From assembly GCA_037074615.1 (NCBI GenBank), contig CM073524.1, positions 19,049,406-19,113,405 of the forward strand: a stretch of DNA of 64,000 nucleotides, read 5' to 3'. The notes beneath the pieces are model-generated. The model did no database searches. It saw nothing but the letters and a program-made list of their open reading frames with translations, and had not been told where the DNA came from. Positions 32,901-45,139 of the stretch are shown piece after piece. A program made the position numbers and the translations under genes. The stretch's first letter is position 1, and each line of letters begins with the position of its first letter. The stretch comes from Leucaena leucocephala. Its lineage: Eukaryota; Streptophyta; Magnoliopsida; Fabales; Fabaceae.

Positions 32901-35572
32901 AGATGAGTGACCTGACTTTGAAAAATCATAACTAATTCTAGAAAAATCGAAATGAAGTGGTTCAAATTGATACATGAAGCTAACTCAATTATATTTCAGG
33001 GAAAAATCACTCGTTGAACACTCCTTAACCAAGTCAACACAGGTCAATGTCACAACTTTACTGTTTATCCAGCATTTTTCCCCTGAATCCAGCATTTTGG
33101 TCCCAACTTTGATAATTTATATCTCCATGTGTAGATATCCAGATGAGGCATTCCATATATCAAATAGAAGCTTTGTATGTCTACTACTTACCATAAAAAT
33201 ATCATACATTTATTCATCCATTTACTATTTTTAATTATAGATCAAACATCGTTAAGTCACCACGAGTTACTGTTCATAGTGGCAAATTCCAGCACTCAAC
33301 TTTACATACATATGCATACATCCATCACATATCAGTCAAACATGCCAAATAATACTTATTATTAAATAATAAGTTGTTATACATCAGGGCATGTACAAAA
33401 TCCTCATATTTCTATTACATCTTTTCCTGCCTGAAATCCGGCAGCATAACCGCTACCCTTCATCTTTAGAAAGTAACTGATCTTGTACTGATTCGGTAAT
33501 TCCCATGAGAACTACCATTCTATGTAAGTACCCAGGAAAGATTGGATGAATTGGCTAGGTCCACTCACTTCCAGCCTCCTTAGACAGTACCTACGTACAC
33601 AGTATGTATCAGCTCCTTTCTTCATTACTGCCACTTTGCCATAATTTCGGCAGCATAACGGCATTTCTCAGCATTCTTAAATTTCACTTTGACATTACCT
33701 CACTGTAATCGGTTATATATGGGGATGAGATTCGGGGTGCAGTGTGATAGTGCTTGCTTGTGATTATGTACAGATAAGTATGCTGCGTGTTTCCATACTC
33801 AATAACATATGATCATAGCATTGTAATAGAGCTTCAAGCATAACATATAAGACAATAATCCAACCAAACAATAGCACAACAAATCACAAAGCTATTACAT
33901 AAAAGCTAGGATTAGTTACTACCTCAAAAGCTTAGCAGAACTCTAGAATCCCTATACTGCTTCCGGCTCCGCCAGAACTTCCTTTCTTTCTTCCTTTCAC
34001 TTTCTCTCTCTAGAACTCACTTCTCTCTCTTATTCTTGCCTTGAGCCGTGAAGACAAATGAAAGGGGAGGGGGTATTTATAGTTTTCATGGATGGTATTT
34101 CTGTAATTCTTAAGAACTCTGAACTTGTGGCCACCGTTTTTCTTGGAATTTCCTATTTTCTTTTCCATTTATGATATCATCACCATGACATCATCCAAGG
34201 GACACCTCATAGGACACCTAATCTCTCACATGGTGAAAATAAAGGTCCAAGAAGCCTCTGGAGAAATTCCATTCCAATCCAGTACCAGCCCGGTCCGATT
34301 CCTAAAAAACTAGACTGTTTTCTGAATCTAATTTTTCTAAAAATCCATATTATGTCTTCTGACCTTAAATTTAGTATCTGGGTCCTTTACATCATTAAAA
34401 TTTTTATACTGGGTCTAAACTTAATTACAGATCCCTTGTGAAATGAACAAAATGCCCTTGGTGCCCTTTCTTGCACTATCTTAACCCTAAGGGTAAAATT
34501 GTCATTTTACACCTCTCTGTACCCTGTCAGGGCATATACTGACTCTGGTTAACCTCACCTGTGTATGCCTTGGCATTTTGGCATGTCCAGAATGACTAAA
34601 ATGCCCTCCATTCATCTATTACTCTTTAGTACAACACAGGGGCATTTTCATAATTTCACACTTTTCCGGGGTTCCACCGGACACTGGCCCATCTATCAGT
34701 CCAAAGGTCTTACTGGGCCTTTGATGGCGCCATTCTTGGGGCTCCTAGGGTCCATTACCTTTATGGCATGCATCACGAGGAATCTTCCCCGGCAATGTTC
34801 ATCGGGTATTTTCGCCGTTATACATCGTTTATACATATATCCTGACACCGGCTCCTTTTATCAGATACACTGGCCTACTATGTCTAGGCATCCCTTTGGG
34901 TCATAACAGGAATATGACTAATGTCATCTGACCTCATTCAATCTCAGTTCAAATACCGATAAATCTCCCTATCGGATACTAGGAGGCCACACACTCCCGT
35001 CTGAATTTACTAATTTGTGAATAACTTTTTCTACAGACCTCCTATCGGTATCCTGTCAGTTTCTTGACATCCGCCTCAACAGGACGCATCATCCTGTAAT
35101 TTCTCACCTATATTTGAGATCTAGGATATCCGGTAAGAATTTTTTATACTTTTAGACTATCAGATCAATTTTGGCTATCTGGAGTCCTTAGAAAATTCCT
35201 GTATTAAGCTGGATTACCCAGCATCACTTTCTCTATCTACTGGTGAAATATGGGGCTGATTTGAATACGATCACTGTTTTTGCCTATTTCTGGTCCAGGT
35301 TTTCATAATTATATTTTTGCCCCGGAAACTTTTCTTCTTTTCAGTTAAGTCCCTTTATTTGGCTAAAATTACACTTAAAGACCCCACATTTTTGTCTACT
35401 TTTCCTTTTTATCCTTAAACTTTTCATAATTGCACTTAAGTCCTTACATTTTCTTTCTTTTTCAATTTAATCCCTTTCTTTACATAAATGGCCACATCTT
35501 TTTCCTGAAAAATAACTCATATTTCATTCAATCTGTACATACAAATTAGTACAGAAAATTAGGGATATTACA
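29944..35572 (-). mobile_element. solo gypsy LTR (family A), outer, split by another solo LTR
   Basis: Begins TGAAACATCC (29944) and ends GGGATATTACA (35572), flanked by a perfect TSD CTTGG (29939-29943, 35573-35577). Without the inner insert it is about 2.8 kb (29944-29964 plus 32791-35572). The inner element landed only 21 bp from its end. It contains AATTACACTTAAAG/AAGTCC pyrimidine repeats (35300-35500) and ATGCCCTT/AAGGGTAAAAT inverted motifs (34450-34520). Confidence 0.88.
29965..32785 (-). mobile_element. solo gypsy LTR (family A), inner
   Basis: TGTCACATCC (29965) to AGTATATTACA (32785), 2.82 kb, flanked by a perfect TSD TCGTA (29960-29964, 32786-32790). It is the same family and orientation as the LTR it sits in. 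No PBS, polypurine tract or coding region accompanies it, so it is a solo LTR. Confidence 0.9.
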
Positions 35573-35925
35573 CTTGGCGTCATCTAGTCTTGTAGGAATG
35601 GCCTCCACCCACCTAGATAAGTAGTCTACAACCAACAAAATGTACTGAAACCCAGCTGAAGGTGGAAAAGGTCCCATAAAATCTATTCCCCATACATCAA
35701 AAACCTCACAAAATAGAATAGGTTGATGTGGCATCTCATGCCTTTTATTAATCCCTCCAAATCTTTGGCACCTATCATAAGCTCTACAAAATTCAAAAGC
35801 ATCTTTAAAAAGGGAGGGCTAATAGAAGCCAGATTCAAGGACCCTGTGTGCGGTCCTTTTCCCTCCAAAATGACATCCACAAACCCATGAATGGTGTCAC
35901 TTCCTAATTTGTCCCTATCTGTATA
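35573..35925 (-). pseudogene. Tat/Athila-like gypsy integrase, N-terminal part
   Basis: On the minus strand CGCHFGGKRTAHRVLESGFY (about 35883-35824) and then CRAYDRCQRFGG give the HHCC zinc-binding domain. The core start follows: FDVWGIDFMGPFPPS and VVDYLSRWVEAIPT, ending at the LTR insertion. A Trp codon of the FYWP motif is TAG, a nonsense change. RT and RNase H expected upstream are missing: homology stops near 35925 where plus-strand LTR sequence begins. Confidence 0.82.
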
Positions 35926-36334
35926 ATACTGATAGAGGAAAGAAGTTTGGAAAGGATTATGATAATGAATAGAGAAGAAAAGAATGATTAGATGGAGGTT
36001 TAAAGAAGAGGGACTAAATTGAAAAGTATAAAAGTTCCATGGAGCAAAATGTAAAGTAGACATAAATTTTGGGCCATTAAGTGTAATTTTAAAAAGTTTA
36101 AGGACCTAAATGTAATTTAAGGAAAGTTCAAGGGGCAAAATGGTAATTATAGAAAGTTGAGCCGGAAGTGGCTTAGATTTGCTCGGAAGTATTTTAGTCC
36201 CAGATTTTATCAGTAGATAGAGAAAATGGTGTTGGTTAATCTAGCTTAATACAGAAATTTTATTAGAGTTTCAGAAAGCTAAAATTTATCTAATAGTTTG
36301 AAACTTATATGAATTTTTTATCAGATCTCCTAGT

Positions 36335-38033
36335 GTAACATCCCAATTTTTAGGCCTAGAGACACAGAAATAGCCTAGATTGAGATGCTACCAGACCCCC
36401 TTTGAGCAGAAGTCCCAGAGACACACAGAGAGTTTTTAGGGACTAAGCTGCGAGTAAGTGAAGGTACTGGGATTTATGAAAGTCCCAAGGGGTAGAATGG
36501 TCATTTTGGGAAATATGAAGGTCAAAGGTTGCAGAGTTGAGAGTTGACCAGTTTGGTCGTGACGATAAAGTATTGTGGTCGCGACTAAGGTTTACAGAAA
36601 GGTCTAGACGTGACTGGAAGATATGTGGGTTGTGACTAATAGACAAAATGAGTATGGTTGCCACTAAAAAGTTACGAGATAGCGACTAAGTGGTGTTGAG
36701 GTCGCGACTAAATGATGTTTAGGTCGCAACTAATGAACGCAAAAGGCATTAAGTTATGACAGAAGGATAGTTAGGTCACGACTGTGTAATGAAAAGATGT
36801 TAGACGCCAAGAATCAAGTGCGCCAAGAGTTATGAAGGTCCAAGAGAGATTGAAATGATATTTTAATAAAGTATAGTTACCTGGTCGGAGATAGAACTGG
36901 GAAAAGAGACAGATAAAGTAAAGGTTATCCAGAACCATGAGGTGGCATGAAAAGATGTCCTCATGGGACCCACAAGATGCCACATGGCATTAAGTTAATG
37001 GAGAGAGAAAAAAGTAGAAAAAGGTAAAGGACACGTGGCACGATCTCAGTCGCTCATTCCATGAAAAGACTTTGGAATTCTCTAGAAGCGCTGAGTTAGT
37101 GTATGAGGTGTCCCAAGGGCCCCACCAAGGTGCCACCTAAGCATGTGAGGTGTCCCTTGATGATGTCATAAGTGATGTGTGATTGGGGAAGGTGATGTCA
37201 TCATGATGAGGTAAGCAAAGCTTCTTGAGAAAGCAAGCGATCTGAGCCATTCATCAAGATTCGATCTGGGCCATCCATTCCACTTTGCCTCCACTATAAA
37301 TAACCCCACCCCCTTGCCATTCCATTCCACGCCAAAACCAAAGAGGGGAAGAGAAAGGAAGAGAGAGAAAGAGAAAGAGAGAAAGGAAGAGAAAGAAGGA
37401 GTTCTGGCTAAGCTAGGAGCAGCCTAAAGAGCTTGGGAATAAGGTAATTTATTCTAGTCCCTGCTCTAATAAATTAGAGTATTATTCTTATGAATTCAGT
37501 AGCCAGAATAAAGGAATATCTCTCTCTATAAGGTTAGCTGTGGATAGAAAGAAAGTTAGGGGATAGACAGGATAGGGGTATTATCTCGAGATAAGATTGA
37601 GTTAAGTGGAGTTATGCTGAATAAGATAATAATGAAATATTATTATAGGTATAGGCTCTGGCCTATGGAAAGGTGGAACCTCAGATCAAAGGTTAAGGAA
37701 AGCTGCACGCCAGGTAGTAAACTTACCTAAACTTGTATGTGATAAATATATGATTGATTGTGTTATGGCTTGGTTGATTGATATTAATATGTAATTGTTG
37801 AAGCTCTGTGTTATGATTACCTTTGCCAATTGTATTTCATATGTTACATGGAAGCATGAACATTACATTATGCTAACATAATCACAAGCAAGCACTAATA
37901 CCAATTATTGATGCATACATTGTTTAGTACTGTTTGCTACTGAGATTTCCCCCGAAATCTCACCCCTACCTTTTCCAACCATAACAGGGTGCTGGTTTAG
38001 AGAAGATAGAGCTAGGAAAGTAAGGATGTTTCA
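36335..38033 (+). mobile_element. solo gypsy-type LTR (family B), array-bearing
   Basis: TGTAACATCCC (36335) to AAGGATGTTTCA (38033), 1.70 kb, flanked by CCTAG (36330-36334) and CCTGG (38034-38038), a TSD with one change. The first 190 bp match the family B copy at 24665-26990 (read inverted). The two then diverge: here a GTCGCGAC array, there pyrimidine repeats. TATAAATAACCCC near 37296 is a likely LTR TATA region followed by a GA-rich leader. Confidence 0.78.
36556..36782 (+). repeat. decayed phased GTCGCGAC array in the family B solo LTR
   Basis: Sites at 36556, 36578, 36607, 36629, 36657, 36679, 36701, 36723, 36753 and 36775; two are exact (36578, 36701). Variants include GTCGTGAC, GTTGTGAC, GTCGCAAC and GTCACGAC, consistent with methyl-cytosine deamination. 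Steps are 22, 29, 22, 28, 22, 22, 22, 30 and 22 bp. Confidence 0.8.
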
Positions 38034-39146
38034 CCTGGACCTCAGATATGAGTGAAAAGTTATAGGAATGTGCATCCTGTGAAGCCAGAGGTCGGGGAAC
38101 TGACAGAATTCCAAAAGGAGTTATTCACTTTTTAGTGAATTTTGACGGGAGTTTGTGAACGCCTATTCGATTGGGAAATTAATCGGTAAGCAAATTGGGA
38201 CTGAATGATCCCAGATGGTGTCACTCAGAGGCCCATAATGACACCAACTGAGGCTAGGCCCATGATATCAGTTCATCAGGGAAAAGGGCCAGTGTCCAAA
38301 AATTTGCTGGAAAAGTGCGAAATTACAAAAATGCCCCTATGTTGTACTAATGAGCAAGAGATGAATGGAGGGTATTTTGGTCATTTTGGATAGGCCAAAA
38401 CACCAAGGTAGGTACAGGAATGATTCCTTAGAGCCAGTATATGCTCTGATAAGGTACAAAGAGGTGTGAAATTACAATTATGCCCTTAGGGTTAATATAG
38501 TGCAAGGAAGGGCACCAAGGGTATTTTGGTCATTTTCCAAGGGATCTGTAACTAAGTTAAGCCCAGTATAAGAATGTCAATGGTAGGAAGAATCCAGATA
38601 CTGGATTTAAGGTCAGAAAATATATTATGAAATCTCAAAAAAATTAGATTCAGAAAATAGTCGGGTTTTTGGAAAATCGGACTGAGCCGATACCGGATTG
38701 GACTGAAATTTTTCCAGAAGCTTCCTGCCCTTGGAATTTTGCCACATGTCTTGTGAGGTGTCCCCTTGATGATGTCATGGATGATGATGTCATAATTATC
38801 TTTTAAAGAAAAAGATAAATCCAAGAATAGATATGAGCCATTAGATCAAATAGTGCACAAAGTGATCTTGGCCATTCATTTTCCATGGAATTTGCCTATA
38901 AATACCCCCCAAAATCTGATGCAAAACCGTGGCTCATGAACCCTTGGGGAACCTCTTGCAAAATGAAAAGTCAAGCTAAGACAAAGAAGAATCCAAGGTC
39001 TAAAGTTCAAGCAAGCTAGAGATTAAAGGTAAGCAATCTATCCTAGCTTATTTTCCTTTGATTTGGGAGCTTGAACTTAGGGTTTTCATGGAAGAAAGTT
39101 GAGTTTTCTCTAAGGTATATATGTTGTCCAAAACCTTAGATGAAAG

Positions 39147-41021
39147 TGAAGGGAATTGGAAGACACGCAGCGGAAATTAACTTCAAAATTTTTTCCCATT
39201 CCCAGCCAGGATCTACCGAATATGTTTAAGTCAAGGAGAAAGAAGTGTTACCTTCGTATTCAAGCTTTGGTCGCGACCTCAGTGTCCGCTAGTCGCGACT
39301 CTTCGCCTCTGGAGTTTTCTGTCGCGACCAACTCAGCTTCTAGTCGCGACCTGTCACCTCTGGAGTTTTCTGTCGTGACCTCCTCAGCTTCTAGTCGCGA
39401 CCTATTCTGCTACTAGTCGCGACCTGTAGTCGCTTTTCAGATTTCTGACGTTCAGAAGCCAATTTAGTAGAGATCTCTGTGTCAACTGGTCGTGACCTCG
39501 TCGTACCTGGTGCTCTTTTCTCGTTCGTAAGAAGTCGACAACTCAGATCGGCTTCCTCTATCGGTATCCACACAAACAGTGTTCCAACCACGAACGACGT
39601 GCTAGCCCCTCTTGTCCGTCTAGGGTTTTCTCAAGATTCCGTCCTCACCATCTCTATTCTGGCAGTTTCTTATATGCAAACATTTTGCACTCTCCTTTCC
39701 CCTTTTTCTCTTGTGTGTTGTGTTGTATTGTGTGTAGAACCCTAGCTCCTAATGTCAAATATATAGGATGCTATTGGGCTTCTAATTGGGCCGAGCTTCA
39801 GAATTAATCTTATATTAATTCTAAAATTAATACAATATCATATATTGCATAGTTTGATAAGAAACTAATTAAATAAATACGGTTTTTATTAAATCCGTCT
39901 CACAGATTTAATTCACCTATTTATTTAATTTAAAATAAAGATAAGACGGAATTATATTTGATTTATTCTCATAAATTAAATTTGAGATATCTTATCAATT
40001 TGAATTTCAAATTCAAATAGATCATATCCATTTAAATTCAAATTCAAAAGTGATAGAAATTTAATTTATCCTTATAAATTAAATCTTGCAAATATCTCTT
40101 ATATTATATATAATATATATACAAATTTATATATATATATAATATATAAATCTACCCTAGACTATTCATTGAATCTAGACATCTCTTAGATTCAATGAAT
40201 CTGGACATCACAGCTCGAGTTGGGCTATTTTGTGTGCGACCCTATAGGCCCATATGAAGTTGGCAGTGGGCCAGTTACTATACTAACCCACAAGTCGTAA
40301 GCGGCCTCTAGCAAGACATTACGACTACCCAAAACATATGAGGACCGATGAACGATGTTACCTTTCATACAACCATATCACGTTCCTTTTGTCACACGAT
40401 ATTTGGTCATGGATGAGGCATGGAGAACGTCATCCTCCAGTTCCTGACCGTTACTTTCTCGATCCCTGAGTAGTCTGAATATAGAAATGGAACTACCTTT
40501 CCATTACAGTATGGCCATGCATTTCTCAGACTCACTCATCAAGGGGCCCAGTAATATCTCTCTACGAATATGAGGGATAAATTCCATCTTGACCATTCAC
40601 ATTCCTCCGCATGAAAAAACACTAAGCCCGAACATAGCCTTTATGATCACTCGGTCAAAAGTGACTTTTGACTAGGTCAAAGCTGAGCGTTTGTCATGTA
40701 GGAATCCATGATGATCTCAGGTCAAAGGGCATAGTGACATGGCTTGTATATGAGAGAAGCTTATGACTTAACCCATGTAGCTCTCTCATAGCGGGTCGGT
40801 CCAATACCCTATACTTTTACATGTGCCTATGACTTTGATTTATATCTCCATATATCTTCAAAGTCATACTGGTCTTATTTCATCTTTGCTCCCGCATAGA
40901 TGACCGACCAGGGACATTTAGGATAAGATCATGAGTTATCCAAGGATGGTCATCACAGTAAATATGCAAATAATGTGATAACTTGATACAATGATTGGCC
41001 CCTAGGGCACAATTTCCAACA
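39147..41021 (-). repeat. 3' LTR of Copia B
   Basis: 1875 bp; the minus strand reads TGTTGGAAATTG...CAATTCCCTTCA. It has more substitutions against Copia A than the two Copia A LTRs have between them. It keeps the ATTCATTGAAT hairpin (about 40155-40200), TA tract and GTCGCGAC array. The complement of the polypurine tract, CATCCTCCCACTTGCAC, follows at 41021-41037. Confidence 0.9.
39270..39423 (-). repeat. phased GTCGCGAC array in the Copia B LTR
   Basis: Octamers at 39270, 39292, 39321, 39343, 39372 (GTCGTGAC), 39394 and 39416, with an outlying variant at 39489. Steps are 22, 29, 22, 29, 22 and 22 bp, the same grammar as Copia A. Confidence 0.88.
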
Positions 41022-41715
41022 TCCTCCCACTTGCACTAGGTACAATCATTAACTTGCTTAATTCCCTTTGACCTAACATGACACTCATGCTTTGCGTGCA
41101 CAAGCGGCTTTGTTAGAGGATCAACAACATTGTCTTCTCCTGCTACTTTGCATATTTTTTATATCACCTCTATCATTGATTTGTCTGATGGGATGAAATC
41201 GCCTGAGTATATGCTTGGTCCTTTGATGTGACCCAGGCTCTTTGGCCAGTGCAATGTCACCACTATTGCCACAGAACAAAGTTATTGGATCAGAGATGAT
41301 AGGTATCACCCCTAGTTCAGTAATGAACTTCCTAATCCAAATGGCCTCCTTAGCTACATCAGATGCTGCTATATACTCGGCTTTCATTGCAGAATCTACT
41401 ACAGTGCTCTGCTTAGAGCTCTTCCAGCTTACTGCTGCATGATTCAGGAGGAATATGTATCCAAATTACGATTTTTGATCGTCTTGGTCAGTTTGGAAAC
41501 TTGCATTTGTGTAACCAGTTACACAGAGCTTGTCATCCAATCCACCATAGACCAAGAACAAGTCCTTAGTCCTTCTCAAGTACTTAAGGATATTCTTAAT
41601 AGCAGTCCAATGGCCCTCATCGGGGTCCTGTTATATCTGCTAGTCATACTTAAGGTAAACGAGACATCCGGTCGAGTACATATCATGGCATACATGATGG
41701 ATCCTATGGCCAAGG
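41022..41715 (-). pseudogene. Copia B RNase H and element 3' end
   Basis: Minus-strand frame 41387-41121 matches the Copia A RNase H (KAEYIAASDVAKEAIWIRKF, then LFCGNSGDIALAKE). Upstream to 41715 the RT tail and RNase H start are recognisable in broken frames. A frame change occurs near the C-terminal end. Its right edge is the insertion site of a solo LTR within codons near the polyprotein's YAS-IGSIMYAM segment. Confidence 0.85.
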
Positions 41716-44700
41716 TGAAACATCCTTCCTTTCATATGTCTTAGGGACCATTCAGTAGTATTTAGAACCACTTTCAAGGTTATTGAAGTCCAATTTCTCA
41801 ATCTGGAGTTTTACTCTTATCGAGTACTGTTCACTATGAAAATTCCAGATGAGTGACCTAAATTCGAAAAATCATAACTAATTCTAGAAAAATCAAAACG
41901 AAGTGTTTCCAATTGATAAATGAAGCTAACTCAATTATCTTTCAGAGAAAAATAACTCGTTGACCATTCATTGACCAAGTCAACATCAGTCAATGTGTCA
42001 ACTTTACTGTTCATCCCACGTTTTTCTCCCTGAATCCAGCATTCTGGTCCCAACTTTGATAATTTATATCTTCTTGTGTAGACATCCAAATGAGTCATAA
42101 TATATATCAAATCGAACCTTGGTATGTCTACTAATTACCTTAAAAATTTCATACATTAATTCATCCATTTACTATTTTTAATCATTTATCAAAGATGACT
42201 AGATTACCACGTGTTACTGTTTACAGTGGTAAATTTCAGCATTTCTACTTTGCATACATATGCATACATCCATCATACATCAATCAAACATGCCAAACAA
42301 TACTTATTATTAATTAATAAGTTGTTTTACAATCTGGGTATGTACAAAATTTCCCATATCTCTATCACATCTTTTTCTGCCTAAACTCCGGCAGCATAAC
42401 CGCTACGCTTCATCTTCAGAAAGTAACTGATCTTGTACCGATTCGGTAATTCCCGTGAGAACTACCATTCTACGTAAGTACCCAGGAAAGACTGGATGAA
42501 CCGGCTAGGTCCACTCCAGCCTCCTTAGATAGTACCTACGTACACAGTACGTATCAGCTCCTTTCTCTACTATTGCCATCTTGTCATAATTTCGGCAGCA
42601 TAACGGCGTCTCTTAAAATTCCCAGAATTCATTTTGATATAACCTCCCCTATAATGGATTACTTATTGGGATGAGATTCGGGGGAATCTCAGTAGCAACA
42701 ATCATAACAATATATGTAATGCAGGGTGACAGTGTTTGCTTGTAATTGTGTACAGATAAGTATGTTGCGTGCTTCCATGCTTAATAACATATGATCATAG
42801 CATTACAGTAGAGCTTCAGACATAACATATAAGACAACAATCCAACCAAACAATAGCACAATAAATCACAAAGCCATTACATAAAAGCTAGGATTAGTTA
42901 CTACCTCAAAGGCTCAGCAGAGCTCTACTATCTCTATTTTGCTTCCAGCTCCGCCAGAACTTCCTTTCTTTCTTTCTTCCTCTCACTTTCTCTCTCTAGC
43001 ACCTCCTCCTCTCTCTAAAATGGGCTCTTGGCCGTGGCATATGAATGGCAAGGGGGGTATTTATAACCTCCTCCAATGGTAATCCCGTAATTTCCATGAA
43101 CTCTGATCCTGCGGTCCTGGTTTTTCCTATTATTCTTAATTCCTCCTTTACTGCATCATGCATGACATCATTGGGACACCTCACCAGGACACCTCAGCGC
43201 CACATTTATCACATGTCTAAAATCCTGGACACCTCAGCAGCTGACTCAGCATGCTGACTCACCGGTCCAATCTCTTGCCTCGTAATACGTGTCCTCAACT
43301 TTTTCTTCTGCCTTTAAGATTGCGCCATGTGGCACCTGGAAGGGACCTTTCATGCCTTCCAATGATATCCAGATAAATCCAGGACTTTATCTGATCACCT
43401 CCTCGGTTATCGTGCTGACCGAGTAACTTTACTTTATTGAAACAGCATTAAAATAATATTTTAATGCCACTTTTCCCCACACATTACTTGGCCTACGTTT
43501 TTGGGCTCTGGGAATGTTGTCTTGGATCCTGATCAAGCCTAAGTACTCTGATAGCTCGATTTCCAAGAAAGAGCCCTTGGCAAATTACCAAAATGCCCTC
43601 GGGTGCCCTTTCTTGTACTATTTTAACCCTAAGGGTAAAATCGTCATTTCATACCCTTCTGTACTCTGTCAGGGTATATACTGACTCTCAGTAACTTTAT
43701 CTGTATGTACCTTGGCTTCTGGGCCTGTCCAGAATTACCAAAATGCCCTTCATTCATCTGTTACACTCTTGTACAACACAGGGGCATTTTCGTAATTTCG
43801 CACTTTTTCGGGGTTCTGCGGACACTGGCCCACCTATCAGTCCAAGTGTCTTACTGGGCCTCTGTTGGCGCTATTATTGGGCCTTTCTGGGTCCAATATC
43901 CTCATGGCACGCATTACGAGGAATCTTCCCCCGTTAATAATTATTGAATATTTTATCTATTATTCACCGTTTATACACCTATCCTGACACCGGCTCCTTC
44001 TGTCCGATACATTGGCCTGCAGTGTTCAGGCATCCCTGTGAGTCATATAAGGACGTATCATCCTGTATTTTCTCACCTAGATCTGAATTCTAGGATATCC
44101 GGTATGAATTTTTATAACTTTTGGACGATCAGTTCATTTCTGGCTATCTGGAGTCTTCAAAAATTCCTGTATTAAGCCAGATTACCGAGCGTCACTTGCT
44201 CTCTCTACCGGTGAAATCTGGGACTGAAATGCTTTCGGACAGTCCAAACCACTTCCGGCCTGACTTTCTTTAATTATAATTTAGCCCCAGGGAACTTTTC
44301 TTCTTTTCATTTAAGTCCCTTTTTACTTGGCTAAAATTACACTTAAGGACCCCACATTTTTGTCTACTTTCCTTTTTGGCCTTGAAACTTTCCATAATTG
44401 CACTTAAGTCCTTCATTTCCTTTACTAGGTCTAGGGGCATTATTATCTTTTCATATTTTACCAGAGTATTCTCTGGCCCTGGTCAACTATCCAGATACCC
44501 CTTCTTGATTGTCTAACCTTATCCAAATGACCAAAATACCCTTTACTTATTCTTCAGTTATTCTATAACATAAGGGCATTTTCGTCATTTTGCACATTTT
44601 TTCCCGAACACCGGCCCCTCTTACCCCTGAACTGATATTATGGGCTTGGGCCTCCCTGGTGTCACTACGGGCCTTAGACAACACTGTATGGCCTCTAGCC

Positions 44701-45139
44701 ATTGTCCGATCATCTCTATTCGGACTGCCTTTCCTTTACCGATTATAACTGTAAATTCCCATCTTCAGGACTTTTTACAGAAAAATCGGGACCTCAAATC
44801 AAAATTCTGTGACTCCTCATTCAATCCGGAATCCTTTCCTCTATCTCCCGGTATTTTCAGATATTTTATCCGGACCGGGCTGTTTTGGCCTGAAAAAGCA
44901 CTCACGCGCACACTTTTCCAAAATGACCATTTTACCCCTAGTCATATTTCTAATTCTTTCATACATATAGAGACCTCATATGCACATTTCACAGTTCAGT
45001 GAAATGATCAACATAATTTTCTCTATTTTCTGGCAAAATATGGTACTCATCGGCTACCAGTCTGATCTTTCCCATAATTACGATTATGCCCTTGAATTCT
45101 CCTTCTGGCCTCTCTAGGCCTAAAAATTGGGGTGTTACA
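41716..45139 (-). mobile_element. solo gypsy-type LTR (family C)
   Basis: Plus strand TGAAACATCC (41716) to GGGGTGTTACA (45139), 3.42 kb, flanked by a perfect TSD CAAGG (41711-41715, 45140-45144). On the minus strand it starts TGTAACACCCC. It is very similar to the plus-strand copy at 55842-59450 but lacks about 190 bp near 44045. No internal region. Confidence 0.9.

Larger units (their letters stand above)
35926..39146 (+). mobile_element. plus-strand gypsy LTR remnant, split by a solo LTR
   Basis: Sequence at 35990-36334 and 38039-39146 reads as the reverse complement of the family A/C LTRs: AAGTGTAATTTTAAAAAGT-type purine repeats, then TTTTAGTGAATTTTGACGGG, then GACCAAAATGCCC-type motifs inverted. 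Its left end is truncated and Copia B interrupts it at 39147. It carries 100-200 bp of promoter/leader-like sequence (TATAAATACCC near 38896). No protein-coding part. Confidence 0.6.
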
